Source of the DNA: Chthonomonas sp. UBA2362
Lineage (GTDB): Bacteria > Armatimonadota > Fimbriimonadia > Fimbriimonadales > Fimbriimonadaceae
Reading direction: 5' to 3'
Length of the DNA stretch: 17,693 bases
Assembly: GCA_002344135.1 (NCBI GenBank)
Contig: DDTO01000001.1
Coordinates: 191,628 to 209,320, forward strand
Below, one piece after another: positions 1 to 7,550 of this stretch; positions within the stretch are counted from its first letter, which is position 1; the number at the start of each line of letters is the position of its first letter. The notes beneath the pieces were generated by a model. It was given only the letters and a program-made list of their open reading frames with translations. It did not search any database and had not been told where the DNA came from. A program made the translations under genes and the position numbers.

Positions 1-365
1 GCCACGGGCGAAGTATCGCAGCAGATCGCCACGAACTCGCAAGGGGTATTGGCCGCCCCGCGTCGCCGCCGCTCGCCCTGGATTCCGCCCTGTCCATGCC
101 GGGCGTGGGCGGTCGGTATAGACGGGGATGGACCGGGTTCTCTGTCCTGCCGCGGCCGCTATGGCTTCCACGGCAGCTCTCCAGCCGTCCGCGGTCGTGG
201 ATACGAAGAGCGCAACCGCTGTCAAGACCGAGAACGATCGAAAAGTCCAGGTATGGCCATTCATCTCACTCCCCCGAAATTGTGCAGGGTTTAACTATCG
301 TACACCAGGTCTTGCCAACAAGTTACTTGAGTTTCTTGTTACGCGGTGAGGAACTGCAGATTACT

Positions 366-415
366 CCCCCGCTTCGCTTCGTTCAGCGACCTCCCCACTG
401 CGTGGAGTGGTGTTC
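366..415 (+). repeat. Dispersed palindromic repeat, copy A
   Basis: This shares a 24-base core (373-396) with 2458-2481 at 21 of 24 positions, followed in both copies by a hairpin and the tail GGTGTTCT. In this copy the hairpin stem is built from CTCCCCAC and GTGGAGTG around a TGC loop. The second copy has a different stem sequence but the same fold, including the same internal C-A mismatch. It is probably a REP-like intergenic element. Confidence 0.6.
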
Positions 416-471
416 TCGCGGCGGGCGTCGTCTAGAGCCTGCCGAGCGATGTCGGGTGCGGCGGCTTCGAA

Positions 472-499
472 AAGCGCGGTCGAGCCCGCGCGCTCCAAA
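472..499 (+). repeat. GC-rich repeat, copy 1
   Basis: This 28-base stretch matches 15785-15812 at 24 of 28 positions. Both copies begin AAGCGCGG and end CTCCAAA. In the second copy the centre is a perfect 8-bp palindromic stem; here the stem is degenerate. Both copies lie outside confident genes, which suggests a dispersed intergenic element. Confidence 0.5.
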
Positions 500-532
500 G
501 GACTGCCGCTTGGGTGAACCGCGGGCGTTGCA

Positions 533-605
533 GGGTAGCCACGGGATGGTTCGTTCCCCGGTTCACGGCCGTCTTCCCGCGGCAGGAGCCATCCGCGGGC
601 TACCC
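533..605. repeat. Large imperfect inverted repeat
   Basis: The arm 533-549 (GGGTAGCCACGGGATGG) is the reverse complement of 589-605 at 14 of 17 positions, with a 39-base spacer. Its right arm overlaps the first unit of the tandem repeat that follows. It could be the end of a small non-autonomous element or a structured transcript; the sequence does not decide. Confidence 0.45.
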
Positions 606-667
606 GCCGAGTGGGTGGCTGTGGATGAAGAAGCGGCTACCCGCCGTGTGAGGGGCTGTGGATGAAG
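598..667 (+). repeat. Tandem direct repeat, two units, period 37
   Basis: Unit 1 (598-630) and unit 2 (635-667) are each 33 bases and differ at three positions. Both start GGCTACCCGCCG and end GGCTGTGGATGAAG. The period of 37 is not a multiple of three, so a repeated coding module is unlikely. Confidence 0.6.
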
Positions 668-819
668 ATATGATGACGGCGAACTCGTACACATGCGAAT
701 TCGTCGCGCACGAGTGCGCCGCCACAGACGGCGCAGCTGCTTGCCATGCCCAGGTTATCGGCATGGTAGCCCCGTCTCTACTCCCTTGGTCTTCCGTCTT
801 TCCAATGATCGACCGAAGA

Positions 820-858
820 TTTGCCTATGATTTGCCGATGATTCCGATCTTAGGCAAA
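820..858. repeat. Short inverted repeat TTTGCCTA / TAGGCAAA
   Basis: Perfect 8-base arms lie at 820-827 and 851-858. The left arm belongs to a tandem pair of 11-base units (GATTTGCCTAT, GATTTGCCGAT). It could form a hairpin or bind a dimeric regulator, but no gene start is nearby. Confidence 0.35.
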
Positions 859-960
859 GCGGCAGATCGTCTTGGGATGGTCCTGTGCGAGACGGCAAAC
901 CAACGGGGAAGCAAGCCCGGACGCGAGGTGGCGCAAGCCGAGCGGGAGCGTCCGCTATCC

Positions 961-1121
961 CGGCGGGGGCCGTCGGGGCCGAAGACCCGCATGTTGCCCA
1001 TGCGCTCCATCGCCTCGAGCATCAGTTTTTGGAATTCAACGGACAGACCGTCGATGCCGGCCTCCGGCGTGTTCGCGCCGCCTTCGCCCAGGCGCAACTG
1101 CCAGGTATAGCCCCATGGACC
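961..1121 (-). pseudogene. Decayed protein-coding fragment
   Basis: The minus-strand reading frame gives a protein-like stretch containing GPWGYTWQLRLGEGG, then TPEAGIDGLSVEFQKLML and EAMERMGNMRVFGPDG, with strong G/C bias at third codon positions. Downstream it collapses into arginine- and serine-rich text. Upstream a different frame (STYNEVHG) looks more protein-like, as if a frameshift separated them. There is no ATG or ribosome binding site; the first in-frame start is a TTG at 1097. I do not recognise the family. A remnant of a lost gene is the simplest reading, though a very short real gene is not excluded. Confidence 0.3.
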
Positions 1122-1290
1122 TCGTTGTAGGTGCTTAGGCCAGCTTGCGCAGCAGATCGTCCGAGGGACCGGAGAGGAGGATCTCCCGCACCCGCGCGAC
1201 GAGGGCGCGAGATTCGTCGAGCGCTGGGCAGTGCGTGCACGGCCCAGCGCGGTCGCTCCGTGGCGAGCGACTGCGGTCAGCCGCCCCGGC

Positions 1291-2283
1291 TCACAGCATT
1301 CGCCGAGCGATGTCGCTCATGATTGCGCCCCAGTTGTCGGGGATTCCCGAGCCGTTCTGCGCGAGGGCTTGATCGGCAAAGGCCGTCAGCCACTGCACTC
1401 GAAGCGCGTTCGCTCCTCGGTGCTCCGCCGAGTCCGCGTAGAGCAGTTTGACGAGCAGTTCCTTCCGCAGCACCTGACCCGGAACCTTCTCTTCGACGAG
1501 GACCCGCAGCGCGGCATTCGAGAACATATAGGTGGGGTTTCCGTCGAGTTCACTAAACGGTACTGGAGGCGGGGTCGATAGGCTTTCCTGGCCAGCGCCA
1601 AATCGATAATGAGTCCGCATCGTTTGGATGACACGGTCCGGAAAGCCCTCCAAGCCTTCTGCAACCGGTGGTCGTTGGGGGAGTTCCTCGAAGGAGATTC
1701 CTCCATCATGATTCGCGTCCCAATCGTTGAGCAGTGGGTTCAGGTTTTCGGGCGAGCGAATGTAACCTGGAACGTTTGCACGACCGACACCCATGTTCAT
1801 GAGGTCGACAATCGCGCTTGCGGCATCGACCGTCATGGCCGCATGTGCCGCACGCCTTGCCGCTTCGCCCTGCGCGACGAGCGAGGGAGTGGAACAATCT
1901 CGTACGACGACGTCGCTCATGACGCAGTACCATACGTTAGCCGTTAAGCCCGGTGCGGCAGGCGAGGCTGTGATCCGGAAGTTATTGACCGAGCCGTCTC
2001 CGAGAAGTTCTAGTGTGAAGTCGTATCCGCCATCGACCCCGTCTGCCCATGGGTTGCCCTCGATCGGCAGCGCCGCGAGAGAAGTGGCGAAGTGGCCGTG
2101 CTGGGCTCGATAGGAGTTCATGGCCGTGCCGAGTTGGACGAGAGCCGACTGAGCCCCCGATCTGGCCGCTGCCTCGCGGACCTTTTGGACGGCGGGCAGG
2201 AGCAACCCGATGAGAATCGCGATGATGGCGATCACTACGAGGAGTTCGATGAGCGTAAACGCCCTGCGGTTGATTCGAGACAT
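1291..2283 (-). CDS. Type IV pilin-like / pseudopilin protein with an EF-hand loop
   Basis: A 330-residue protein with a canonical class III (prepilin) signal: a short basic leader MSRINRRA followed by FTLIELLVVIAIIAIL. Prepilin peptidase should cut before the phenylalanine and methylate it; the conserved glutamate is E13. The hydrophobic helix (about residues 9-30) would anchor the subunit in the inner membrane or a pilus/type II secretion filament. Residues 31-60 continue the helix (VQKVREAAARS), a pattern common in Planctomycetes and Armatimonadetes. The C-terminal domain has no known match I can name but contains a textbook calcium-binding EF-hand loop, DANHDGGISFEE (189-200). The start was chosen at 2283, not the upstream ATG at 2367, because of the signal peptide and a strong Shine-Dalgarno GGAGGA. 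The gene is monocistronic here. Confidence 0.85.
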   Translation of the reverse strand: MSRINRRAFTLIELLVVIAIIAILIGLLLPAVQKVREAAARSGAQSALVQLGTAMNSYRAQHGHFATSLAALPIEGNPWADGVDGGYDFTLELLGDGSVNNFRITASPAAPGLTANVWYCVMSDVVVRDCSTPSLVAQGEAARRAAHAAMTVDAASAIVDLMNMGVGRANVPGYIRSPENLNPLLNDWDANHDGGISFEELPQRPPVAEGLEGFPDRVIQTMRTHYRFGAGQESLSTPPPVPFSELDGNPTYMFSNAALRVLVEEKVPGQVLRKELLVKLLYADSAEHRGANALRVQWLTAFADQALAQNGSGIPDNWGAIMSDIARRML

Positions 2284-2287
2284 AGAG

Positions 2288-2293
2288 TCCTCC
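2288..2293 (-). promoter_or_regulatory. Shine-Dalgarno of the pilin-like gene
   Basis: GGAGGA on the minus strand, four bases before the ATG at 2283. It decides the start in favour of the short basic prepilin leader. Confidence 0.7.
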
Positions 2294-2450
2294 AATGTAT
2301 ATCTACTGGCCTTGCTCTCATCGAGCATACCGATCGGGGCAACCACGCCGGTCCTGTCTTTGTGCACCTATCTTTAGGGGGGAACGGCTGGAGTCGGAGT
2401 GGGTCCTGAACGTCTCGGCGAGACCGGGCCTGCGCGGCGTCCTCTGCCCC

Positions 2451-2504
2451 CTCCCGGTTCGCTACGCTCACCGACCTCCCCCGCTGAGGCGGGAGAGGTG
2501 TTCT
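2451..2504 (+). repeat. Dispersed palindromic repeat, copy B
   Basis: This is the second copy of the element at 366-415, with the 24-base core at 2458-2481. The hairpin (CCTCCCCCGC, loop TGAG, GCGGGAGAGG) pairs 8 of 9 positions and keeps the same C-A mismatch as copy A, while the loop-proximal pairs have changed on both sides. It sits between the divergent pilin and aldolase-family genes. Confidence 0.6.
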
Positions 2505-2570
2505 AACTTGCGCGCGGCCCGTCAGGCACCCTCTTCAGCTCCGACGGACCGGCTTGGTGGAGCGGGGCGG

Positions 2571-2576
2571 TAGGAT
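2571..2576 (+). promoter_or_regulatory. Candidate -10 hexamer of the aldolase-family gene
   Basis: TAGGAT lies six bases before the ATG at 2583, so transcription would begin at about the start codon. No ribosome binding site is present and no clear -35 is visible. It follows the same geometry as at 4223, 8460 and 13562. Confidence 0.35.
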
Positions 2577-2582
2577 TCCGGC

Positions 2583-3326
2583 ATGGAGCCGCTCGACGAC
2601 CTCGTCGGCCTTGCCCGGAATCTCGGGCGAGCCGAGCACGATCTGGTGATCCTCGCCGAAGGCAACTGTTCGGCCCGCGACGGGGATGCACTCTGGGTCA
2701 AAGCGAGCGGAGCGCAAATGGCGGGAGCAGGGCCTGAGGACTTTGTCCAGCTCTCCCTCGATTCGGTGCTCTCGGCTCTCGATGATGCCCCGATCGACGA
2801 CCGCGCTCACCTCGACGCCGCCCGACGCGACCCCCGTTCGCCCCGCGCGTCTACCGAGGCCTTCATGCACGCTTGGCTCCTCACTTTGCCGGGCGTCTGG
2901 TTCGTCGGGCACACGCATCCGCCGAACCTCTTGGCCATCCTGTCCACCGACCTCGGACGTCAGATCGCAGCCCGGCGGCTCTTCCCCGACGAGGTCGTCT
3001 TCTGCGGAGCCGCGTCGTGCTGGGTGCCGTACACGATGCCTGGGCTGCCCCTCGCGCTGGCGATACGGGAGGCCGTCCGCGCCCTGAGTGAGCAGACCCA
3101 GACCATTCCAACGACGATCTGGCTCCAGAATCACGGCCTGATAGCACTCGGAGCGAGTCCGAACGAGGTGCTGAACGCCTCGCTGATGGCCGAGAAGGCG
3201 GCGCGGGTCTGGCGCATGGCCCATCGGCTCGGGGAGATGAGGCCCCTGACGAAGCGGGAGATCGACCAGATTCAGGACTGGCCGGACGAGCACTTTAGAA
3301 GGCGAAAGGCAGGCGAAGACACCTAG
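2583..3326 (+). CDS. Class II aldolase/adducin-family protein
   Basis: A 247-residue protein with the complete metal-site signature of class II (zinc) aldolases: the phosphate-binding EGNCS (26-30) and KASG (40-43), the catalytic glutamate in STE (E92), two zinc histidines in GHTHP (H110, H112) and the third in LQNHGL (H184). The family cleaves or epimerises sugar phosphates (fuculose-, rhamnulose- and ribulose-phosphate enzymes), so a cytosolic sugar-phosphate aldolase is likely; the substrate cannot be read from the sequence. No kinase or isomerase lies beside it. No Shine-Dalgarno precedes the ATG. The stop shares four bases (CTAG) with the convergent downstream gene. Length is slightly above the usual 210-230 residues. 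Confidence 0.85.
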   Translation: MEPLDDLVGLARNLGRAEHDLVILAEGNCSARDGDALWVKASGAQMAGAGPEDFVQLSLDSVLSALDDAPIDDRAHLDAARRDPRSPRASTEAFMHAWLLTLPGVWFVGHTHPPNLLAILSTDLGRQIAARRLFPDEVVFCGAASCWVPYTMPGLPLALAIREAVRALSEQTQTIPTTIWLQNHGLIALGASPNEVLNASLMAEKAARVWRMAHRLGEMRPLTKREIDQIQDWPDEHFRRRKAGEDT

Positions 3327-4216
3327 AACTCGCTCAGCCCGGCGAGGGCCTTCTGGAACAGTTCGGCCTCGCCCAGCCCGTACACCGCTCGAAGGGCATT
3401 GTCTGTGCGGCTGCGACCGGCGATGCTCCGTCGCAGGCTCGGCCACAGACCTTCTCGGGCATGCTCGACGAGTAGCTGCCGCAGCTTCGCCGAATCGCCG
3501 CTCTCGGCCAGATAGCGCCCGATGAGGCCGGCCTGCTGATAGGCCCGATAAACCCCGTCGCGGTCGTCGCTGTTAACGTCGAACATTCCTTCGAGGTCCT
3601 CGGGAGCGCGCCAAGCCCATCGGCCAGAGCGGAACTGCCTCAGGGCATAGCGATCGAGCGGCCGCTCGACGAGCACGGAGATTGCCTCCCCCAACCACCT
3701 CGGAGCCCGCCCTTGGGAGAGGTTGAGGCTGATCACGTGGGCGTACTCGTGGGCGGTGGCCTCGAAGAACTGCCGGGGATCGCTGATCAGGTGGCTCGGC
3801 AGGCATATCTTATCGTAGGGATGCTTGTCGACGCAGTAGCCGTAGGGGTTCGTCGCCCAAGGCCGATCGACTTCGCCGGCGAGGATCGAGACCATCGTGG
3901 CGGCGTCGTGAGTCCAGGCGAGCCGCTCGGCGGCGTAATCGCATGCAGCCACGATCTCGGCGCCGAGGCGGGCGTCCTCGCCTCCGGTTTCGTCGAGTAC
4001 ACGCTCGAACTGCAGCCAGGGCAGGATCGGGCTGATCTCACTGTGTACGCGAGTTCTGTACTCGCCTTCGATGAGGCGGTAGGCGCCGAGGAGGTAGCTG
4101 AGCTCGCCGACTCCGCTCTCCTCGACCAGTTCCCACGACTCCTCGAGGCGGTCCCAATAGTAGTTTTCAAAGGCGGCCTTCCACGCGACATGTTCGGGCG
4201 TGTGGATGAAGGGCAT
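3323..4216 (-). CDS. HExxH zinc metalloprotease-like protein (gluzincin type)
   Basis: A 297-residue protein with the zinc-protease signature HEYAH (156-160) followed by WLGEA (174-178), in which E177, 17 residues on, is placed as the third zinc ligand, as in gluzincins of the peptidase MA clan. The N-terminal half is helical and rich in acidic and aromatic residues and has no recognised domain. There is no signal peptide or membrane segment, so it should be cytosolic unless the start is further upstream. The substrate is unknown. Upstream, on the same strand, CACAAT sits exactly six bases before the ATG, and the gene lies divergently from the GH42-like gene. Its stop overlaps that of the aldolase-family gene, so the two transcripts converge. 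Confidence 0.7.
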   Translation of the reverse strand: MPFIHTPEHVAWKAAFENYYWDRLEESWELVEESGVGELSYLLGAYRLIEGEYRTRVHSEISPILPWLQFERVLDETGGEDARLGAEIVAACDYAAERLAWTHDAATMVSILAGEVDRPWATNPYGYCVDKHPYDKICLPSHLISDPRQFFEATAHEYAHVISLNLSQGRAPRWLGEAISVLVERPLDRYALRQFRSGRWAWRAPEDLEGMFDVNSDDRDGVYRAYQQAGLIGRYLAESGDSAKLRQLLVEHAREGLWPSLRRSIAGRSRTDNALRAVYGLGEAELFQKALAGLSEF

Positions 4217-4222
4217 CGCCTC

Positions 4223-4228
4223 ATTGTG
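4223..4228 (-). promoter_or_regulatory. Candidate -10 hexamer of the metalloprotease-like gene
   Basis: CACAAT on the minus strand, six bases before the ATG at 4216, identical in sequence and spacing to the hisS element. The six intervening bases, GAGGCG, are too close to the ATG to act as a normal ribosome binding site. No good -35 is visible. Confidence 0.4.
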
Positions 4229-4360
4229 AAGGATGACTCCCGTTGGCCATCGGCGAAGTGGCGCAAGATGTCATACTCTTCGGCAAGCGAAGCGCGGCTC
4301 GTGGCCCCGAGTATCCGACCGCTAAATTCCGCCACTGGAGCCGATTCGCGAAAACCGACC

Positions 4361-7300
4361 ATGCCACGCAAGAAAGCGACCGAAGCCTCGCCCGAGCCAA
4401 TTTCCGTTACTGCCGAAAAGCCGAAGCGAAAGAAGGCCACACCATCCGAGCCCGCCGCCGAACCGGCAAAACCCTCGCGCAGCCGCGCCAAGAAGCCCGC
4501 CGAGCCCGAGCCGGCGCCCGTCGTCACGAAGTCCAAACCGCGTCGCACTGCGGTCGAGCCTCAACCAGAACCGGAGCCGATCCTCGAAAGACCTGCTCCC
4601 AGACGCGCCGCCTCGCGCAAAAGGGTCGAACCCGAGCGTGCCGCCCCCACAGCGCCGGCAAGGGCCAAGCGGTCAGCCAGACCTTCCGCCAAGGTCGGGG
4701 ACGAGGTCGTCGACGACCTTCCGGTGCCCACTTGGCGCCCCCGGGCGAAGGAAGCATCCGTCGCGCCGGTTGCCGCCAAACTCGCCCCTCGCCGATCGCG
4801 CAATAAGAAGGGCGACGAAGCTCCACCGATTACCGCGGCAGCCGCTCTCGTCGTCGACGAGCCCTCTTCGGAGGAAGGCGAAGATCGCAAGCGTCGCCGC
4901 CGACGACGTCGCAAAGGCCCAGGGGAGCCTGTCGAGATACCCACCCCCGCGATCGAGAGCGATGAGATTCCCGTCCGCTTCCGATCGACCAGGCAGCGTG
5001 ACCGAGGCGAGGCTCCGACCACGAACGGATCGAAGCCGGTCGAGCCCGCTCGCCCCGTCCGGCGGGTCATTCCGACCCCCATCGACGCGCCACAGGTCGT
5101 CATCCGAGACGGTATCCCGACGCTCGTACGCGATCACCGAGTCTTCCCCCCGCTGTTCTTCTTCGGCAGTTCGCCCGACGAGCGACGCGCCGAGACCGTC
5201 CTCGAAGAGATTCGGCTGGCCAGCGCGCGTGGCGTTCATCTCTTCGTCCACTTGATCGAGTTCTTGGTGGACGAGCATGCAGTGGATGAATCGGTCGCGT
5301 TTGCGGGCTACCTCCTCAAAAAGACGGTGGAGATCGATCCGGAGGCCCAGGTGCTCTTCCGAATCGTCTTCGCCGCACCCTCGGGCTGGGAGCGCGAGTT
5401 TCCCAAGGCCAAGTACGTGGCCGAAGCGGGCGGCATCGCCGAACCGAGCGTGTGCGACGACACCTTCTGGGAGGTCGCGGAAACCTGCCTGCGCGAGTTC
5501 GTGACGAAGCTCAAGCGGGTCGACGTCGGTGGCCACGTGATGGGCGTACATCTGGAGCGCGGCGAGTGGTTCTTCGCCGACGGCTGGGGCTACGACACGT
5601 CGGTTGCCGCCTTCGAAAAATTCCGCGAGTGGGTGCGCGTGCGCTACCGCGACGACGTTGTGAGCCTCCGCGCTGCTTGGTTCGACGGACAGGTCCATTT
5701 CCAGACCGTCTCGGTCCCCGAATACGGGCAGGAAGTCCGCGCCGGAGAGGAGTTCGTCCGCACTGGGCGCAAGGCCCGCCGCTGGGTCGACTACCACCTT
5801 TTCCTCAGCGATATCACCGTGGAGCGGATAGGCAAGCTGGCGTTTGCCGTCAAGGAAGCCAGCGAGGGCTACTACCTCGTCGGCTGCAGTTACGGATACA
5901 CGTTCGAGTGGTCTCACCCCGCCAGCGGGCACCTCTCGCTCGGCAAGCTGCTCCGAACGCCGGAGATCGACCTCGTCGCTGGTCCCCCTAGTTATCGCAA
6001 TCGTGAGCCGGGCGGGAGCGCACCCTTCCCCTGCCCGATCGACAGCTGCGCCCTGAACGGTAAGTTGTGCATTTCGGAAGAGGACTTCAAGACGCCCTTC
6101 AGCGGACGAACGGAACCGGACGACTTCAACCCCGTCATCCGCAATCCCCAGGCCCTGGAGAGCGTTCACTGGCGCGGCGCTGGTGCGGCGGTCGCCCACC
6201 TCAGCGGCGTCTGCTGGATGGACCTTTGGGGCAACGGCTGGCTCAACTCGCCCGGCATCTGGAATCGTGCCGCACAGGTTCGCGATCTCATCATCTCGCG
6301 CATGGCGGCGCCGCCGGGCGAACCCGACGTCGCGGTCTTCATCGACGAGCGAAGCCTTGCCTATCTGGTGGACCAGAAGGCGTTTCGGCTGCTGGTGCAG
6401 GACGTCCGCGAGGCCGTGCTCCGAAGTGGGCTCAGCGTTGGCTTCTATCTCCTGAGCGATCTCGCCCACCGCGAGCGGTTCCCGGAGAGCAAGCTTTACG
6501 TGTTCATGAACGCATGGGACATCCGACCCGAGGTGCGTGGAGCAATCAAGAATCGGCTCCAGCGCGACGGGAAGGTCCTGTTCTGGCTGTATGCCGCCGG
6601 ACTCTTCGACGGAGGGCGAGAGTCCCTCGAACGGGTACGCGAAGTGACCGGCATCGCCCTGAAGCCGCAGCCTTTCGCCAGCAAGCCTGGCACGTCGCTG
6701 CTCAACCGGCGGCATCCGCTGGGAGAAGCCTTGCCCGAGGAACGCTTGTCGGGCGGAGGCACCTTGGAGCCGAGCTACTTCGCGATCCCTGAAGACGGCC
6801 TCGTCCTGGGTGAGTACTCTCAGACCGGACTGCCCAGCTTCGTCATCCGGGAGTTCCGTCCCGAGGGTGGAGAGTCTGGCTGGACGAGCGTCTTCCTCGG
6901 CGAGCCCATCGTCACCCCCGCGTTGTTCCGCGCGCTGGGCCAGATGGCAGGCGCGCACGTTTGGAACTATCAAGGGGACGTTGTCCACGTACGCCCGCCG
7001 TTTTTGACGATTCACTGCGCAGGCGGCGGCCCGAGGACGCTCACCCTACCCGATAAGTGGTCGGCCTACGATCTGTTGGGTGGCGACTGGGCGACGGTCG
7101 ACGCCACGCACCTCACGTTCAACGCGAACGACGGCTCGACCACGACTTTCCTCGTGGGTCCGCGAAGCGAGATCGAAGCGCTCCTATCGCTCGACCCGAT
7201 GACGCTCCTCACTATCGACGAGATCGACCCGAGAGTCGAGAATACGCTCAAGTTAGACGCCATAAACTTCGACGTACCCATCATGAAGCTCGACGAATGG

Positions 7301-7549
7301 ATGGAGGAAACGTGGTCGGACGAACTTGCCGAGGACCTGCTCATCAAGCCCTCGATGCTCGAGGTCGAGCAGCCCGACGAGGACGAAGTCGTTCCGGCAC
7401 GGGCCAGTTCGTCGCGGCGCCGACGCGGCGGCAGGCGCCGCGGAGGCGAGGAACCCGAGCCAACTCGACGCGAGGACGCCGACCGAGCCAACGCCAACGA
7501 ACCGTTCGACAACTTGGGCATGAACGTCGTCTTCCGCAAGCGGGTCTAA
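4361..7549 (+). CDS. GH42-like glycoside hydrolase with basic disordered tails
   Basis: A 1062-residue protein in three parts. Residues 1 to about 245 are low-complexity, rich in K, R, A, P and E, with a run of eight arginines near residue 180. Residues about 250-1000 follow the plan of non-canonical GH42 beta-galactosidase-like proteins: a TIM barrel opening with PLFFFGSS, an acid/base region GVHLERGEWFF (E399/E402), a nucleophile region GKLCISEEDFKT (E573/E574), then a GATase-like domain and a beta domain (FLTIHCAGGGPRTLTLP). The last 60 residues are again basic (SRRRRGGRRRGG). There is no signal peptide, unusual for a glycosidase. The frame is open back to 3713, but that part is antisense to the metalloprotease-like gene, so the ATG at 4361 is preferred. 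No good Shine-Dalgarno is seen. era starts one base after its stop. Substrate and activity are inferred only. Confidence 0.75.
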   Translation: MPRKKATEASPEPISVTAEKPKRKKATPSEPAAEPAKPSRSRAKKPAEPEPAPVVTKSKPRRTAVEPQPEPEPILERPAPRRAASRKRVEPERAAPTAPARAKRSARPSAKVGDEVVDDLPVPTWRPRAKEASVAPVAAKLAPRRSRNKKGDEAPPITAAAALVVDEPSSEEGEDRKRRRRRRRKGPGEPVEIPTPAIESDEIPVRFRSTRQRDRGEAPTTNGSKPVEPARPVRRVIPTPIDAPQVVIRDGIPTLVRDHRVFPPLFFFGSSPDERRAETVLEEIRLASARGVHLFVHLIEFLVDEHAVDESVAFAGYLLKKTVEIDPEAQVLFRIVFAAPSGWEREFPKAKYVAEAGGIAEPSVCDDTFWEVAETCLREFVTKLKRVDVGGHVMGVHLERGEWFFADGWGYDTSVAAFEKFREWVRVRYRDDVVSLRAAWFDGQVHFQTVSVPEYGQEVRAGEEFVRTGRKARRWVDYHLFLSDITVERIGKLAFAVKEASEGYYLVGCSYGYTFEWSHPASGHLSLGKLLRTPEIDLVAGPPSYRNREPGGSAPFPCPIDSCALNGKLCISEEDFKTPFSGRTEPDDFNPVIRNPQALESVHWRGAGAAVAHLSGVCWMDLWGNGWLNSPGIWNRAAQVRDLIISRMAAPPGEPDVAVFIDERSLAYLVDQKAFRLLVQDVREAVLRSGLSVGFYLLSDLAHRERFPESKLYVFMNAWDIRPEVRGAIKNRLQRDGKVLFWLYAAGLFDGGRESLERVREVTGIALKPQPFASKPGTSLLNRRHPLGEALPEERLSGGGTLEPSYFAIPEDGLVLGEYSQTGLPSFVIREFRPEGGESGWTSVFLGEPIVTPALFRALGQMAGAHVWNYQGDVVHVRPPFLTIHCAGGGPRTLTLPDKWSAYDLLGGDWATVDATHLTFNANDGSTTTFLVGPRSEIEALLSLDPMTLLTIDEIDPRVENTLKLDAINFDVPIMKLDEWMEETWSDELAEDLLIKPSMLEVEQPDEDEVVPARASSSRRRRGGRRRGGEEPEPTRREDADRANANEPFDNLGMNVVFRKRV

Positions 7550-7550
7550 C

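Larger units (their letters stand above)
1..1290. other. Gene-poor region with repeats and decayed coding fragments
   Basis: No open frame here has a convincing protein on either strand. The longer plus-strand frames give arginine-, proline- and cysteine-rich translations with no recognisable motif, as expected of GC-rich non-coding DNA. What can be seen is a palindromic repeat near 366-415, a second repeat family at 472-499, a large imperfect inverted repeat (533-605), two near-identical tandem units (598-667), a short inverted repeat (820-858), and minus-strand stretches at 961-1121 and 1135-1290 that have coding-like composition but no start. The region reads as a repeat-laden intergenic zone with eroded genes. 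Confidence 0.55.

Noticed and set aside
1..60. Possible end of a chemotaxis-receptor-like gene (ATGEVSQQIATNSQGVLAA in frame 1)
   Set aside because: Only 19 residues look plausible, the frame then becomes arginine- and proline-rich, and no family can be fixed from so little.
96..665. 189-residue plus-strand open frame
   Set aside because: The translation is rich in R, P and C without motifs, and it runs through the repeat elements.
658..1110. 150-residue plus-strand open frame
   Set aside because: It has no Shine-Dalgarno and degenerates in its second half, which is antisense to a more protein-like minus-strand fragment.
3713..4360. N-terminal extension of the GH42-like frame
   Set aside because: Most of it is antisense to the metalloprotease-like gene, whose HExxH site is clear; the ATG at 4361 opens the basic tail.
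4673..7015. 780-residue minus-strand open frame
   Set aside because: It is antisense to the GH42-like core, has no recognisable motif, and its composition is that expected of the mirror frame of a GC3-biased gene.
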